Shown here piece by piece: positions 10,519 to 21,515 of a stretch of 29,779 nucleotides of DNA. Position 1 is the first letter of the stretch; each line of letters opens with the position of its first letter. Origin of the DNA: Protostelium mycophagum (taxonomy: Eukaryota; Evosea; Variosea; Protosteliida; Protosteliaceae); NCBI GenBank assembly GCA_002081555.1, contig MZNV01001260.1, positions 1 through 29,779 of the forward strand, written 5' to 3'. Made by a program: the position numbers and the translations under genes. The notes under the pieces are model-generated. The model had not been told where the DNA came from and ran no database searches. It saw nothing but the letters and a program-made list of their open reading frames with translations.

Positions 10519-13500
10519 ATGTCAACTAACGTCTTAAACTCCATCACTGGCTTAGTCAAGCGTAAAAAGTCAACGTCCAAACATAAGCCTGTGGAAACTC
10601 CTGTTGCAACAACACCACCTCAAAAACCAAGATCGGTATCATTCAATCAACAACCACAGATCATCTATTTTGATAGAGAAGCTGCATTATTGATTGATGG
10701 CAAACCACCACCTCAAAAATTCGAATTGAACAAAGATAAAAAGGGACCCATCATAAAAACTCCACCATCACAGACTTCAGCACCATCTTTGCCTCAATTA
10801 GGCAACAGACTCAGTCTCACCATTCCAACACAACCAGCGAAAAAGCCTGTTTCAAAGAAGGTAAGTGAATATCTGGACTTTGATCGACTCAACTTTTTTC
10901 AGAATCTCAATCTGTCTCTTGACTTGACACATTTACGCCCACCAGACGATGACTTCGATGATCTCAGTGATGGCGTGAGATGAAAATCTCTCATTTTTAA
11001 CTTAATCATGCAGGGCGTGTCACCTCTTTCGGATTCGACCCCTCCGCTGAGTCCTTTGTCTGACAGTCTCATTTTGGATGACTCTCATCCCAATACTTTC
11101 AACCTTCCTCATCGGCCACCCTCACCACCCAAGAAGAGTCCCCGCTCGGCAAAACTACCAGAAGCGCCAGGTTCATTTCTTCACCTCTGATCATAGCACT
11201 AATGTCTAAAGTGGTGCTGGTGCCACCTCCTGATATCTTTGATGTCTCTCCACCCTTGTCCCAAGCGTCATCCCCTGTACAGTCGCAAATCAGTGAAACC
11301 TCTTTGCCCCCTCTTGAGCTCCCGCCACCGCCACAGCTCTCGTCTGGTCTGCCTTTGAAAAGTCTGACCCCCTTAGAAAGCCCTAAAGCGGTGCTACGAA
11401 GCTCAGGCGAATATAAAAGCCCGGTGGCCTTCCGCTCACTGGAGCAGAAGGAGCAGCAAGAGGTATATTCTCGTTGTAGATGAAGAAATAGTTTGTGAAA
11501 ATATGCAGAAGACAGAATCGCTGCTGAATTCGACGGGGTCAGGAGGGTTTTTTTCAAAACCAGATGTGAGATTTTATTATTCTTCAGTCAGTTATGTTTT
11601 GATTTCACTTTCAAATACAAATCCATAAAATCCCCATAATAATATACTCCGGAAACGGTTTTGAATCTTCTGCTGGAGTTTTTGTCGGTAGAGTTTGCGG
11701 TAATAACCGTGTCCTTACCGTAGAAAAACGGGGAAATGCGCAGCCAGAACATAATAACTGTAAAATTCGATTGGAATCTTGAAAGAGACAAAAATCCTTC
11801 ACAAATCAAAATCCCAAAAAACATCAAAAAGCAAAACCAAATTTTCACCGCACCAACGAGAGACTCAACCTCTCAGCTCCCAATTGAACTATCACATCAA
11901 AAAGCTAAACCAAATATTCACCGCACCAACGAGAGACTCAACCTCTCAGCTCCCAATTGAACTATCAATCAATCAGTTGATACATTCCGAAAACGTAGCG
12001 AAAAGTCCGGTCATCTCTCCTCGATCTCCTCGGCTTCCAGAGAAGACGGACCTCAGGGGTTCGACTCCTCCCTCCACTACATCAAAAAGCAAAACCAAAT
12101 TTTCACCGCACCAACGAGAGACTCAACCTCTCAGCTCCCAATTGAACTATCAATCAATCAGTTGATACATTCCGAAAACGCATCGAAAAGTCCGGTCATC
12201 TCTCCTCGATCTCCTCGGCTTCCAGAGAAGACGGACCTCAGGGGTTCGACTCCTCCCTCCACTTTTAGAAAACCCTCACCCAGGATCAGCGAAGCGGCTG
12301 GGGCGTTTAGGCCTATCACGCAGTTGACGTTCACAGAGGCAGAGCTCATCAACTCTCCCGCCATGATTGAGGTATCTTTCATTGCATTCACCAACTCTGC
12401 GGAAGTTAGTCGGTCATGTGTCATGAACACTTCGAGTTATACCGTGCGATTTTTTGACGAGATCGTAGATGAGGTCAGAGCTAGAGCAGCTCCGGCAACG
12501 AAATCACACGGCACAAAGAGATATGCAGCAGAAGAGAGAGCTCAAATTATTATTGTCTGCAGATGTTCAAGAATACAGAAAGAGGGTGGCCGCTGAACAG
12601 AGGGCGCTTGACGCACTCGCCACGGTAAGATTTTTCTGACAAAGTTTTCCGCACCTAAACAATCCAAGAAGACATCTCATGATTTTGAAAAAATGATCCT
12701 GTATAGATTAAGAACGAGATCGAAGAGCAGATGTACACACCGACAAATGTCAGCGAAACAATACCACCCCCGGAGAACTTTCCAGCTCTACTTGAATCCA
12801 ATGTCACTTCTAATCAGGTATTCATTCCCAAGAAATGTCATTCGAGCGAAAATAAACTATTCAGTTGGCATTCGAAGAAGAGCGGAAACAATTCCAACAA
12901 CGGCTGCAAATAGAGATAGAACGACAAAACGCAGTGCAAGACGAGATGCTTGACCTCCAAATCGAAGTGACTTCGTGGCGGCGGAAATACGAGATGGAAG
13001 TACAGAGTAGGGACGAATACCGGAAAGATAAAGAGAACGTGGAAAAGTTGTCCACTTTGCAGATGTTGACACTCCAGAAACAGGTGAGGTGGCTTCAGAG
13101 GAAATCTCATCTTACTGTTGTAGATCGAGGAATTCGAGAATGAGAGGTCGTCAGCGGCTTCCCGCATCGAGCTGGAGATGCACGCCAAGATAAGGCTGGA
13201 GCAACAACTTGCTGGCAAGAAGCAAGAGGTGAAATTCCTTCGAAATTTCAATGAATGACCACTCACGCATCACAGATCGCACAGATGAAATTGAACATGA
13301 TCTCAACACAAGCAGAGAGAAGCAGAGAGATAGCTATTTTAGAATCTGAGCTGGGACTTGCAAAGTCTAAGATGATCGATCTACAATCAACCATTATTAA
13401 AATTAAAACAGAAATTGAACGTTTGCAGATAGAATATCTCAAGGCTAATAATGACGAAAGTTCTTCACAAGAGGATCTCGAGGTTTCAAAAATCGTATCG

Positions 13501-15127
13501 GACGCAAAGGCAGAAGTTATGAGGGATGCCCAACAAGCGGCACAACAATTCAAGATGAGGGAAGAAGAGATCACCAGACAACTCAAGGAGATTTCACAGA
13601 AATTCATGTTGAAAGAGGAAGAACTTTCCAGGGAATTTCGAAACAAGCAAGAGGAAGCGACTCTGCAGCTCAAAATGAAGGAGGCCGAAATTTCGACATT
13701 AAAAAATGAGAGAAACCTGTTTGAGACCAGAGCGAATGACACTCATCTACAACTGGACAGGGTCACTTCTCGACTTCAAGTTTTGATGGCACAATTGAAT
13801 GAGAAGGTTCGAGAGGAAACGGTATGTGGCGTTGTTTAAGTGGTAAGCCTGAACATCTTCAGAGTTTGAATATGGCGGATAAGAATGGCCAAGAGCCCAC
13901 AAAAGCAGAAGAAATTCAACAAACAAAACTTCTCATCGATAAATTGCAGCGCGATATTGACAGCCACACTTTGCAAAAAGTAAGTGTAGATGAAGATAAT
14001 TGCAAGAAATTTTATTGACATTTCTCAGAAAAATCTGGAAGAGGCATTATCACAAGAGCGTCTTGTTGCGAGGCAGCTGCATGATCGTATAGAAGCTCTC
14101 ACAACAGAGTCCAAATCATTACATGGACAGAGCTCAGAGCTGCTGTGGGCCGCCAAATTAGAAGCAGAGTTGTACCAAACTGCTCTCGAAGAGAGCAGAA
14201 GAGATAGTCAAGTGAAGGAGGATAGATATGAAGAGCAAATTCAAACATTGAATAACGAGCTAAAAGGTAATTAAGTCAAAATACACAACCAAATATCGCC
14301 AGAAACGAAGTTTGAATTTTAAAAAATTCACCTCTGGAAATTCTTTGTGCAGGTAAAAAGTTGAAGAAACACAGATTTGAAACAAACTTTAGCGTTGAAG
14401 GAGGCGAGTAGCTTGCAGGCTTCGCATAACCAGTTAGAGACAGCCAAAATACTTCTCATCGGGCAGGAGAGAATGGATGTAAGTCTACCTGTGTTGACAC
14501 CTTGGTAACCATTGTAGATTGAAGAAGAAAGATCAAAGAATAAACAATTGAGAGCGAGCATCAATCTTTTAGAAGTGGAGAAGAGTCAGCTCTCTACATT
14601 GACAGGTGATGATCTCTTTTCACCGCACAAACGCCTGATGAACACAGCCCAACACAAAGAGGTTGAAAAACAACGAGACAATTACCATAACATTGCCAAA
14701 GAAATGTTTGAAAAGAAGACGGAGCTGGCGAAGAAACTATTGCACGCACAACACGAGAATAGAATTGCGGAGACGAAGAGGCTCAGGCTCGAACTTGACC
14801 TTGTGAAGAGGGACTCTTTATTGGACGAACAAACGGCGGCTCGTTTAGAGGCAGAAGAGAATGTGATGAAGCTGCAGACGGTCCGTCTTCAAGTGTCAAA
14901 AATGTACTGATGACATGCTGCAGATTTTGGAGAGCCAAGTGGAAAGACTCAAGTCTAAGAATGAGGAGAATACATTCTTAAAGAGACACAGCGAAGTGCT
15001 GGAGAGACAGCTGTCAGAGTTTAGAAAGGACCTGGCGATTATCAGGAACATGTTTGATGCCAAGAAGAAGAGGCAGTTGAGATTGAAGAAACTAGCAGAA
15101 TCGATTACAAAAGACGACGATACATAA
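10519..15127 (+). CDS. large coiled-coil protein (1077 residues)
   Basis: Sixteen exons splice with perfect phase: 10519-10860, 10903-10974, 11014-11170, 11212-11462, 11509-11565, 12162-12371, 12469-12624, 12707-12817, 12865-13083, 13124-13228, 13276-13821, 13863-13979, 14029-14266, 14393-14478, 14518-14880 and 14924-15127. The first 360 residues are Pro/Ser-rich and disordered (repeated PPLSPLSDS-type and PPPPQL runs). From about residue 370 to the end it is heptad-rich coiled coil with dense Glu/Lys/Gln/Leu, for example MRSELEQLRQRN, EIERLQIEYL and QVERLKSKNEE. This architecture suits a centrosomal, ciliary-base or scaffold protein; a vague similarity to the ANKRD26/CCDC144 coiled coil was noted but not established, and there are no ankyrin repeats. 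The donor after 14880 is GTCCGT, weaker than usual. Intron 5 contains a recent partial exon duplication. Confidence 0.8.
11821..12263. repeat. nested tandem duplication including part of an exon
   Basis: A 73-bp unit starting ACATCAAAAAGC occurs three times (11821, 11894, 12079). A larger 185-bp unit, made of the 73-bp unit plus downstream sequence, is present twice (11894-12078 and 12079-12263) and the two are almost identical. The larger unit contains the 3' splice site CAATCAATCAG and the first 34 codons of an exon (LIHSENxxKSPVISPRSPRL and on). Only the second copy continues into the rest of the exon. Confidence 0.9.
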
Positions 15128-15188
15128 ATATTTTGTAGATATCAAGATCTAATATTTCTGTCTTATATTGTGACGAATAATATAGTGT
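15128..15188. terminator. shared 3' region between convergent genes
   Basis: Only 61 bp separate the stops of the convergent coiled-coil and reticulon genes, so their 3' UTRs probably overlap. It is AT-rich and holds a TTGTAGATAT motif but no clear AATAAA on either strand. Confidence 0.35.
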
Positions 15189-16345
15189 TTAAGCAGAGTG
15201 AGGCTTAAGGAAGGGGAACTTTTGCTGGAGGGCGGGGGGGACCTTGGAGAGGGCAAGTTGGTAGTACTTGTTGGCCTCTTGTTGGGCCTTGGCGGAGGCA
15301 GCGTCGATCTCCTTCTTCTTCTCTTGGTAGAGTCTGGGCCAGACGAAAAGTCCCAAAACGGCTGAAGAATATGAATATTTTTCAACAAAAAAGATTGTTT
15401 TTTTCTTACCGAGGTAGACGACGGTCAAGTCGCTGAAGCACTTTCCGACGAGAGCGGCAAAGTAGAAGATGGCGAGGCTCTGGAAAGAGAGGACATTGCT
15501 GGTAACGAAAAAGATCTCTCTCAGTCTGGCAGCAGCCAAGTTGGTGAGCTCCAAAACGGTGTCAAAGTGGGGCTCGGCGTCGGCCTTAGAGAGTTGGAAG
15601 TTTCTCTGGTGGAAGAGCTCCCTGGGAGAATGAATAAAATTCCGACGCTTGGATGAAGTGCGACTCACTTGAATGGGTTCTCGACGGTCTTTCCTTGTCC
15701 GTATTGTGCTCTTAAGATAACGAAGTTGGCGTATCCAATGCAAGCGAGGGCAAGAGTGGCGGCGGCGTAACCGAAGACGGTCAAGAAAGAGTACTCGAAG
15801 AAGTTGACCAAAAGGTACACGAGTGTTAAAGATGCAAAGACAGATCCAGTGCGGGTGGGATCTTGCCAGTGGAAGAGGGCAGAGGCTTTTGAAGTGATCA
15901 GAAAAATGGATCAAGAGGGGTGATTGGAAAAAATCAGGGATCACAACACACGCCCTAGATCAGAGAGAGCGACATACTAAAAAATAAGAAAATTTACCCT
16001 TAGGGAAAAGAGGGTTCTTTCTTAAGATCGCGAAAGCAGCCTCGCAGAATGAGGTGGTTGTGGTTCCTGCAACGGGAGTAGAGGTGGTGAGGGTAGCTCC
16101 GGGAAGAGCGGCGGGTGTCTGACCAACAGTCTCTCTGATTTCCTTCTGCACTTCGTTGTGGGCAGTGAGGGAGGGTACTAGGATTTATTAAAGATAATTC
16201 GCACTGAAATCAGTCGTGATCATGAGATGTCTTGTAGAAATTGATCTCCAAAATGATTTTAAGGGTGTCCAATCGAAATCTTACCGTCGGCACCAGCGCG
16301 AGCAGCGTCGACTTCGGCGTGGATGTTGTTTGATTCCGTGGTCAT
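15189..16345 (-). CDS. reticulon-like ER membrane-shaping protein
   Basis: Five exons (16285-16345, 15998-16177, 15669-15885, 15410-15621, 15189-15361) join in phase to 280 residues. The N-terminal 80 residues are hydrophilic and Thr-rich. The reticulon domain follows, with the characteristic (Y/F)HW-D start ALFHWQDPTRTG, a first long hydrophobic hairpin (SLTLVYLLVNFFEYSFL, then FGYAAATLALACIGYANF), a loop with LREIFFVTSN, a second hydrophobic hairpin (LAIFYFAALVGKCF, then VVYLAVLGLFVWPRLYQ) and the tail that follows WPRLYQ, ending FPFLKPHSA. Reticulons insert as membrane wedges to curve ER tubules. It does not end in the KKXX-type retrieval signal of vertebrate reticulons. Intron 2 (112 nt) is larger than its neighbours. 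Codon use is GC-richer and more biased than in nearby genes, which would suit high expression. Confidence 0.88.
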
Positions 16346-16637
16346 GATGATCGGTTGGATAGATCAATGTGTTTCTGGAGTTTTCTATCTGTGTCTACAT
16401 AAAATTACGTTTCCAAGCGAATTCGCAGGTTTACTCGGCGAAAACACGGCGTATCACGAATATATGTCGACAAGGGAAGCCGTACTTCCCCAATCCTGGC
16501 TCTTTCCTCAGAAACATCCCTCCTCTACAACTCGGATCCACACACCTTTGACACTGACATAGAGGAGGAAATGAACAAAATTGGATGAGAATGATTCTCA
16601 AGAATAATGGTTCAATCGACGATCTTCTGTACATTCT
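16346..16637. other. intergenic region, reticulon promoter side
   Basis: Between two minus-strand genes: it should contain the reticulon promoter and the 3' end of the small helical gene. It includes CCTCTACAACTCGG at about 16511, one of the recurrent TCTACAA motifs. Open frames here are shadows, and nothing else was identified. Confidence 0.3.
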
Positions 16638-17104
16638 TTAATCCAAACGACTTCGCGCGAAACTCGCCAGCTTCTTTCTCTTTTCTAACTCTGTGTGTGA
16701 AACATTCGTCTGTGCGATACATTTTTTGATCAGATCCTCCAAAGATTCTGGCTTCTGCGTATTTGGGACAGATATTGGGATGGGAAGGTTACCTAACATA
16801 GTATCCTTTAATTGTTTGTCTAAAGAGTCGATAGCTTGCAGTAATCGTCTGGCGTCATCTTTTTGCGTTCAGTTCGATGATTATGCTAGAACAAGCAATG
16901 AAACGAATAGATGATCTTTACCTTGAAGATCAAAAGTGTTATAACCTTGTTCAAAAGCCGATTCTCTAAGAATATAAATACGAGATCAACAGGTCCTCCT
17001 ACTCACATCTTATTGAAGTATACGTCACTAAATCTCTGTAGCTTATCTATCTCCTCTAGAATGACCTCCACTTGTTTCGCTTGAGTCATCTCGTCCGATC
17101 TCAT
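16638..17104 (-). CDS. small helical protein, unrecognised (120 residues)
   Basis: Three exons (17007-17104, 16922-16965, 16638-16858) join in phase to 120 residues beginning MRSDEMTQAKQVEVILEEID. The sequence is largely amphipathic helix (LQRFSDVYFNKIESAFEQGY, then RRLLQAIDSLDKQL) with a short Pro-rich hinge (LPIPISVPNTQKPES) and a basic helical tail ending FARSRLD. Size and helical character suit a subunit of a small coiled-coil complex (BORC/BLOC, kinetochore or Mediator type), but no signature identifies one. An alternative intron in the last exon (GTAACC...ACGCAG) would change the C-terminus; I prefer the unspliced reading because its residue composition is more protein-like. Confidence 0.65.
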
Positions 17105-17210
17105 ATCACATCACCTCATTTCCTCGTTGTTTTTAAAGTTCAAATAAAAATAATTTTACAACAAAAAATTGGTTAAAGACCATGTTTTATTTGGTTAGTT
17201 GAGAGGTATA

Positions 17211-18842
17211 TCACAGTTTAGAAGAGGGGGCCAAGCTGACGACGACCTTTCCCACGTTGAGACCCTTGTAGAGGTGCTCAATTGCCTCGGGTACGCTCTG
17301 AAGTCCCTGAAAGTGCTTCGTCTGATCAACCTGAAAACTCTCAGTCGATTTCTCACGAGTTACAAAAAGCTCAAAAAAAACAAAAAAATAATGATTTCTG
17401 AGTAATCGAATCTCATCTACAACGAACCTGAGAGACCAATTTTCCCTCTTTTATGAGTTTGGTGAGCATGCTCATATGGGCCCCGATATGTTGCCCATAG
17501 TGATTCAAGAAAAAGCCTCTGATGGACGCGGACTTTGCCAACAACTTGGCGACGAGTGGTGTCCCCGTCTTTGGCTTGTTATCCACCCATCCGCTCTGGT
17601 CTTTGTAACCGCTGACGAATCCTTTATTTATCAATCTACAACTTGTTTTTCGTGATCATTTCTATTTTTAGATTCTTGTGGGGACAATTTCATTTTTTAA
17701 ATGATTATTTACATTTGTTTTGTGATTCGAAAGAATTAAATATAACAGGTCGATTTTTATTGTAAAAAATCGTTGTCAGTTGCAGCAATTTTGATTTTAT
17801 TTAGTGCGGAAAATATATACACTTAATTTTTGAGATATCTTACCTATGATGATGATTTTCCCCCCTGTGGCCAGCGCGTTAACACACACGTCAAAGGTCT
17901 CACCACCCACAGACTCGTACACAATGTCCACACTACAACCCTCAGAATCTTCGCGGAAATTTCGACGAAATATCTCACCCCTTTGGGTACTCTTTCTTGA
18001 GAACTTGGGCGAGGCTTTCTTGTTTGTAATTGATTACTCTGTCACAACCAATTTTTTTGAGGAAGTCGACCTTGTCGTCTGAGCTGCACGTGCCAATCAC
18101 GTGATTTCCCGCCAATTTTGCGAGTTGTACGGCGAAATGACCGGTACCTCCGGCGGCAGCTTTGAAATTCAAAATTTAAAAACGACATCCAGATTTTTCC
18201 AACTTGGTTTTGGAAAATAAAAATAGAATAAAATTCACCTGTGACGAGCACGGTTTGACCTGACTTCATCTCTCCGACATATTGAAGTGCGAGTGAAGCG
18301 GTGAGTCCTCCTACAAGAAGAGGGAGTATCTCGGGTTGTGGTGAAGGTACATGCAGGAACTAAAATTGTCAAAAGATATACAAAAGGCGGGAAACTCACC
18401 GCTCGCTCGCGTGCGACAAAATACTCAGAGAAGAGACCGTAGGCTGATGACGTCATCAGCGAGTGATTCGAGATAGAAGACTAACCAGTGACAGCAGCTG
18501 AATCCCCGACTTTAAATTTTTTTACAGAAGGACCGACAGCAACGACAGTACCAACACCCTCAAATCCTATTCGACGAATCAGTCACATGAAAAAAAACAT
18601 GAAATGACATTGTGTGTGAACTTGCCTGGATAAAATGGTGGCTTTGCAGAGGGATCATATCTCCCGGCGACAAAATTTACGTCGGAGGCATTAACACCAG
18701 TATGAAGGACTTTCAATAACACTTCATCTCCTTTCAACTTGGAAGTATCAATTGTGTCGTTTTCAATCGATGCAGCTTCTGTGAAGTTGGCGGTGAGCTT
18801 CCGAGCGACCCATCTCTGGTAGTTGATGACTGAAGAAGACAT
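17211..18842 (-). CDS. PTGR3: prostaglandin reductase 3 / zinc-binding alcohol dehydrogenase domain protein 2
   Basis: Medium-chain reductase that uses NADPH to reduce 15-keto-prostaglandin-type enones in peroxisomes. Eight exons (18626-18842, 18486-18566, 18400-18443, 18239-18359, 17979-18159, 17844-17932, 17428-17621, 17211-17330) give 348 residues. Landmarks are [47 protein letters not shown] (cofactor loop), [31 protein letters not shown] and [11 protein letters not shown], all matching the ZADH2/PTGR3 subgroup. The last three residues are SKL, a canonical PTS1, as in the vertebrate protein. Intron 1 has a GC donor (GCAAGT). The intron after 18486 ends in CTGATGACGTCATCAG. I chose the ATG of [11 protein letters not shown]; an in-frame ATG at 18953 would add 37 residues. 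AATAAA lies at about 17186-17191. Confidence 0.95.
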
Positions 18843-19335
18843 GTCTGCTGATCGAAGATGGTTGTAACGGAGAATTGTCAACTTCAAGGATGAATGTTTT
18901 TCCGAAAAGTTATTCCGGTCTACAACGAACCAATTCAATCTATTTTGGTTCAAACACGGAGCTTTTGAATAATCTCTCAGATTTAGTGAGTAATTCGAGG
19001 AAATGACATGAATAAACCTGCCAGAGTATTTATAGTGGACGGCCTACTACAGACTTGCAGCCTCCTTTTATTTCTTCGATCTGCAAATATCTTACAAGTG
19101 TTTTCTGCAGGATTTAACATCGAGGAATACCAAGCATAAATTATCCCGAAGTACAATTTTGCTCCAGCCCTATCGGTGGGAGATTTATTGATATCGTCCT
19201 CTCTATCTGCAGGCAGAGGAGCATCTGAGATTATCGGGATGGGAACAGGGACAACAGTGTGACACCTTAACAGATTCAAGTTGAATAGACGAAAAAACGG
19301 TCAGAACACAAACCGACAACACCGAACGGATCGAC
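18843..19335. promoter_or_regulatory. divergent promoter region between PTGR3 and the RPEL-RhoGAP gene
   Basis: This 493-bp stretch lies between the starts of two divergent genes, so it should hold both promoters and leaders. It contains GGTCTACAACGAACC (about 18917) and a TATTTATAGTGG block (about 19024-19035) that could serve as a TATA element for the plus-strand gene. There is no convincing coding sequence. Confidence 0.4.
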
Positions 19336-21095
19336 ATGGCCGAAATCATGCGCTTGACGCGAACCACAAAAGGAAAGGAGGGCGAATTATGCGCAAAGAA
19401 GGGAACTCTGGTCACTATCATTTCTCAAGATCCATCGAAGATGATCTATTTTGTGGAGACAATTACATCTCACGGTTTATCCTCTGGCTGGCTGAAAATG
19501 TCAGATTTAGAACCTTCTTTGTCAGATCCAGAATCCAGCAGCAGCGTATGTAGGTATATTTGCAACGGACCTGATTTTTCATGTAGAAGAAAAAAAAGAA
19601 GAACAGTTACAGAGCAGAAAAAGCTTCTCTTACCACAAAGCTAGAGCAGAGACCAACTAAAGACCAGCTAGTAGAGAAGGGCATTTTGTATAAGGATGCT
19701 GGTAATTACGTTCCATATCAACCTCTAGCTTCTGACACCGTCCAGAACCACCTTCCAGTCCGTCTCTTGGGCGTTCGCCCTCTTCATCAAAGACGAAGAA
19801 CATCTTGAAAATGAATTCGGCTAACGATCTTTTTACAAGCAAGAAGGAAAGCAAACATACCAGACATCTCTGTGAGGATCAAGTTGAATCTGCACGTTCT
19901 TACATTTGTAGCTGTCATAGAAGACAAGAAGGGTAAGGTCTTTGGACGACCAGTCGGTCAGCTTATGTTCACTTCGTATACTGAATTTAAGATCCCACAA
20001 TTCATAATGAATGCCGTAGAGGTCGTTCAACAGAAAGGTGATGCCACTTCTCGATCATGATCTCTCATCTTCCATCCAGGCCTTAAAGAGCAGGGACTCT
20101 TTCGTATTTCTGGCTCCACATTGGATGTCGCAGAAATGAAGGAGGTTATCGATAGAGAAGAAGAACCGAACTGGCAAAAATACGACATCCAGTCTGTCAC
20201 GTCCCTCTTAAAGTTATTTTTTCGTTCTCTGCCAGAGCCTTTGTTGACGTATGACTTGTATGAGCTCTGGATCAGAATCGGTTCTGAAGGTATGTCTTTT
20301 CTGACGCCATGATCAACTCACATCAACAGTGAATGACAAACTAGCAAAGACACAAGAGCTCATCTCTTATCTGCCAGAGGTCAACCAAGTGTTGTTGGCC
20401 AAACTCCTCTCACTTTTAAATCGTGTCGCCTCCTTCAGTGACATCAACAAGATGACCTCGGCCAACCTCGGTAGCAAATTTCATCTAATTTCCCGTGAGA
20501 TTTACACGAAATTTCAGGTATTGTTTTTGCCCCCACACTGCTTTGGTCCAGGGTACAAGATGACTCTGCATCACTCTCTGGCAACATGGCGGGTCCTGAT
20601 GCTGTCACATTCATGATCGATGAATTTTTCCGCCTTTTCCCCGTGAGATTTCCATGATATTTCTCGGAAATTCGGCTGAAAAGTGCAGGGTTATGACGAA
20701 AAGAGGACACATTATACCGTTGAAAAGATGACACTCAACCGTACTTCTTCTATCAGCGCTCCCTCCGTTCCCAGGTATTCAACTTGAAAATATTTATCAG
20801 ATCTAAAAATAGAGCAGGACTCTGTCTGGTGTTTTTGCCAGTCCAGACCCGAAACAAAATGCCTTTCTTGCAACTGCGGCAGCAGCCGCCATGCTCCCCC
20901 CACCCATCACCAACGCACGTGACACCAGCAGTAAGTCGAAATTTCGATGAGATTTCACCAGAAATTTGGCTGAAATTTCCAGTGCCGCCTGGGTGGGAGG
21001 AGGCTGTGGACCCCAAGGGAAGGACTTACTACATCGACAGACCCAACAGAAAAACACAATGGGAGCACCCAAGATCCAGCACTTGGACCTCTTAA
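19336..21095 (+). CDS. RPEL-RhoGAP-WW protein
   Basis: Rho-family GTPase-activating protein of 446 residues from ten phase-perfect exons: 19336-19545, 19587-19701, 19746-19871, 19912-20037, 20080-20289, 20330-20470, 20518-20642, 20689-20774, 20842-20930 and 20983-21095. Order: an SH3-like N-terminus (GELCAKKGTLVTIISQDP, then GLSSGWLKMSDLEP); a single RPEL motif (LTTKLEQRPTKDQLVEKGIL), the G-actin-binding element; a Ser/Lys-rich linker; a RhoGAP domain with arginine finger GLFRISG, LLKLFFRSLPEPLLTYDLY and NLGIVFAPTLLW; an Ala-rich linker; and a C-terminal WW domain (PPGWEEAVDPKGRTYYID, then TQWEHP) with both tryptophans. RPEL suggests regulation by actin monomer, and WW a proline-motif partner. 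The order differs from ARHGAP9/12/15/27, where WW and PH precede the GAP domain. Four introns share a GAAATTTC-type sequence. Confidence 0.9.
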
Positions 21096-21515
21096 GCGCG
21101 AGAATGATGACGTCATCACGACTTGGGATCGTTTTGAGGATATTTTGGGTGGCAATGGATCTCTCTGTAGAGGATCGTCTTTTATTTATAAACAGGATAT
21201 CGTCAGATTTATCTACTCCTTTATTGAATTTTCGACCCTTCTGGCTTTGTCAAGACTTTGCAATCCTTGAGGTGTATTACACTTTATGTTTTTAATATTT
21301 TTTCACAACCTTCCAAGTGCCGGTGTTATAGTTTTATTCTGCATCGGGACCGTTTTGCCATCACAAACGCAATCATGCCTTCCACACTGGGATCGCAACC
21401 CACCTGCCCCCTCCTTGTACAAAGAGTCCTCATCGGCACAAAAAACCTGTTGTAGTGCCGTGCTGTTGCGTAAAGCAGATTTTATTGTTCATCACGTGAC
21501 CGAATCAGATGCGGA
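21096..21515. other. intergenic region between two plus-strand genes
   Basis: It holds the 3' flank of the RhoGAP gene and the promoter of the next. TGATGACGTCATCA, a perfect palindrome containing a CRE (TGACGTCA), lies at 21105-21118, just 10 bp past the stop. The rest is AT-rich then GC-rich with short open frames lacking coding character. Confidence 0.4.

Noticed and set aside
12239-12252. tRNA T-loop-like GGTTCGACTCC
   Set aside because: No acceptor stem, anticodon arm or D-loop surrounds it, and it lies in a coding duplication.
16700-16800. Intron in the last exon of the small helical gene
   Set aside because: The donor and acceptor look fine, but the spliced frame gives residue composition unlike protein, while the unspliced frame is helical and ends cleanly.
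18843-18953. N-terminal extension of PTGR3 from an upstream ATG
   Set aside because: It is not similar to the family's start, and the peroxisomal C-terminus already explains targeting; it remains possible but less likely.
19746-19854. Reading the RPEL gene straight through 19701 into HLPVRLLGVRPLHQ and a stop
   Set aside because: Removing a 44-nt GT-AG intron (19702-19745) restores a Ser-rich frame that leads directly into the RhoGAP domain.
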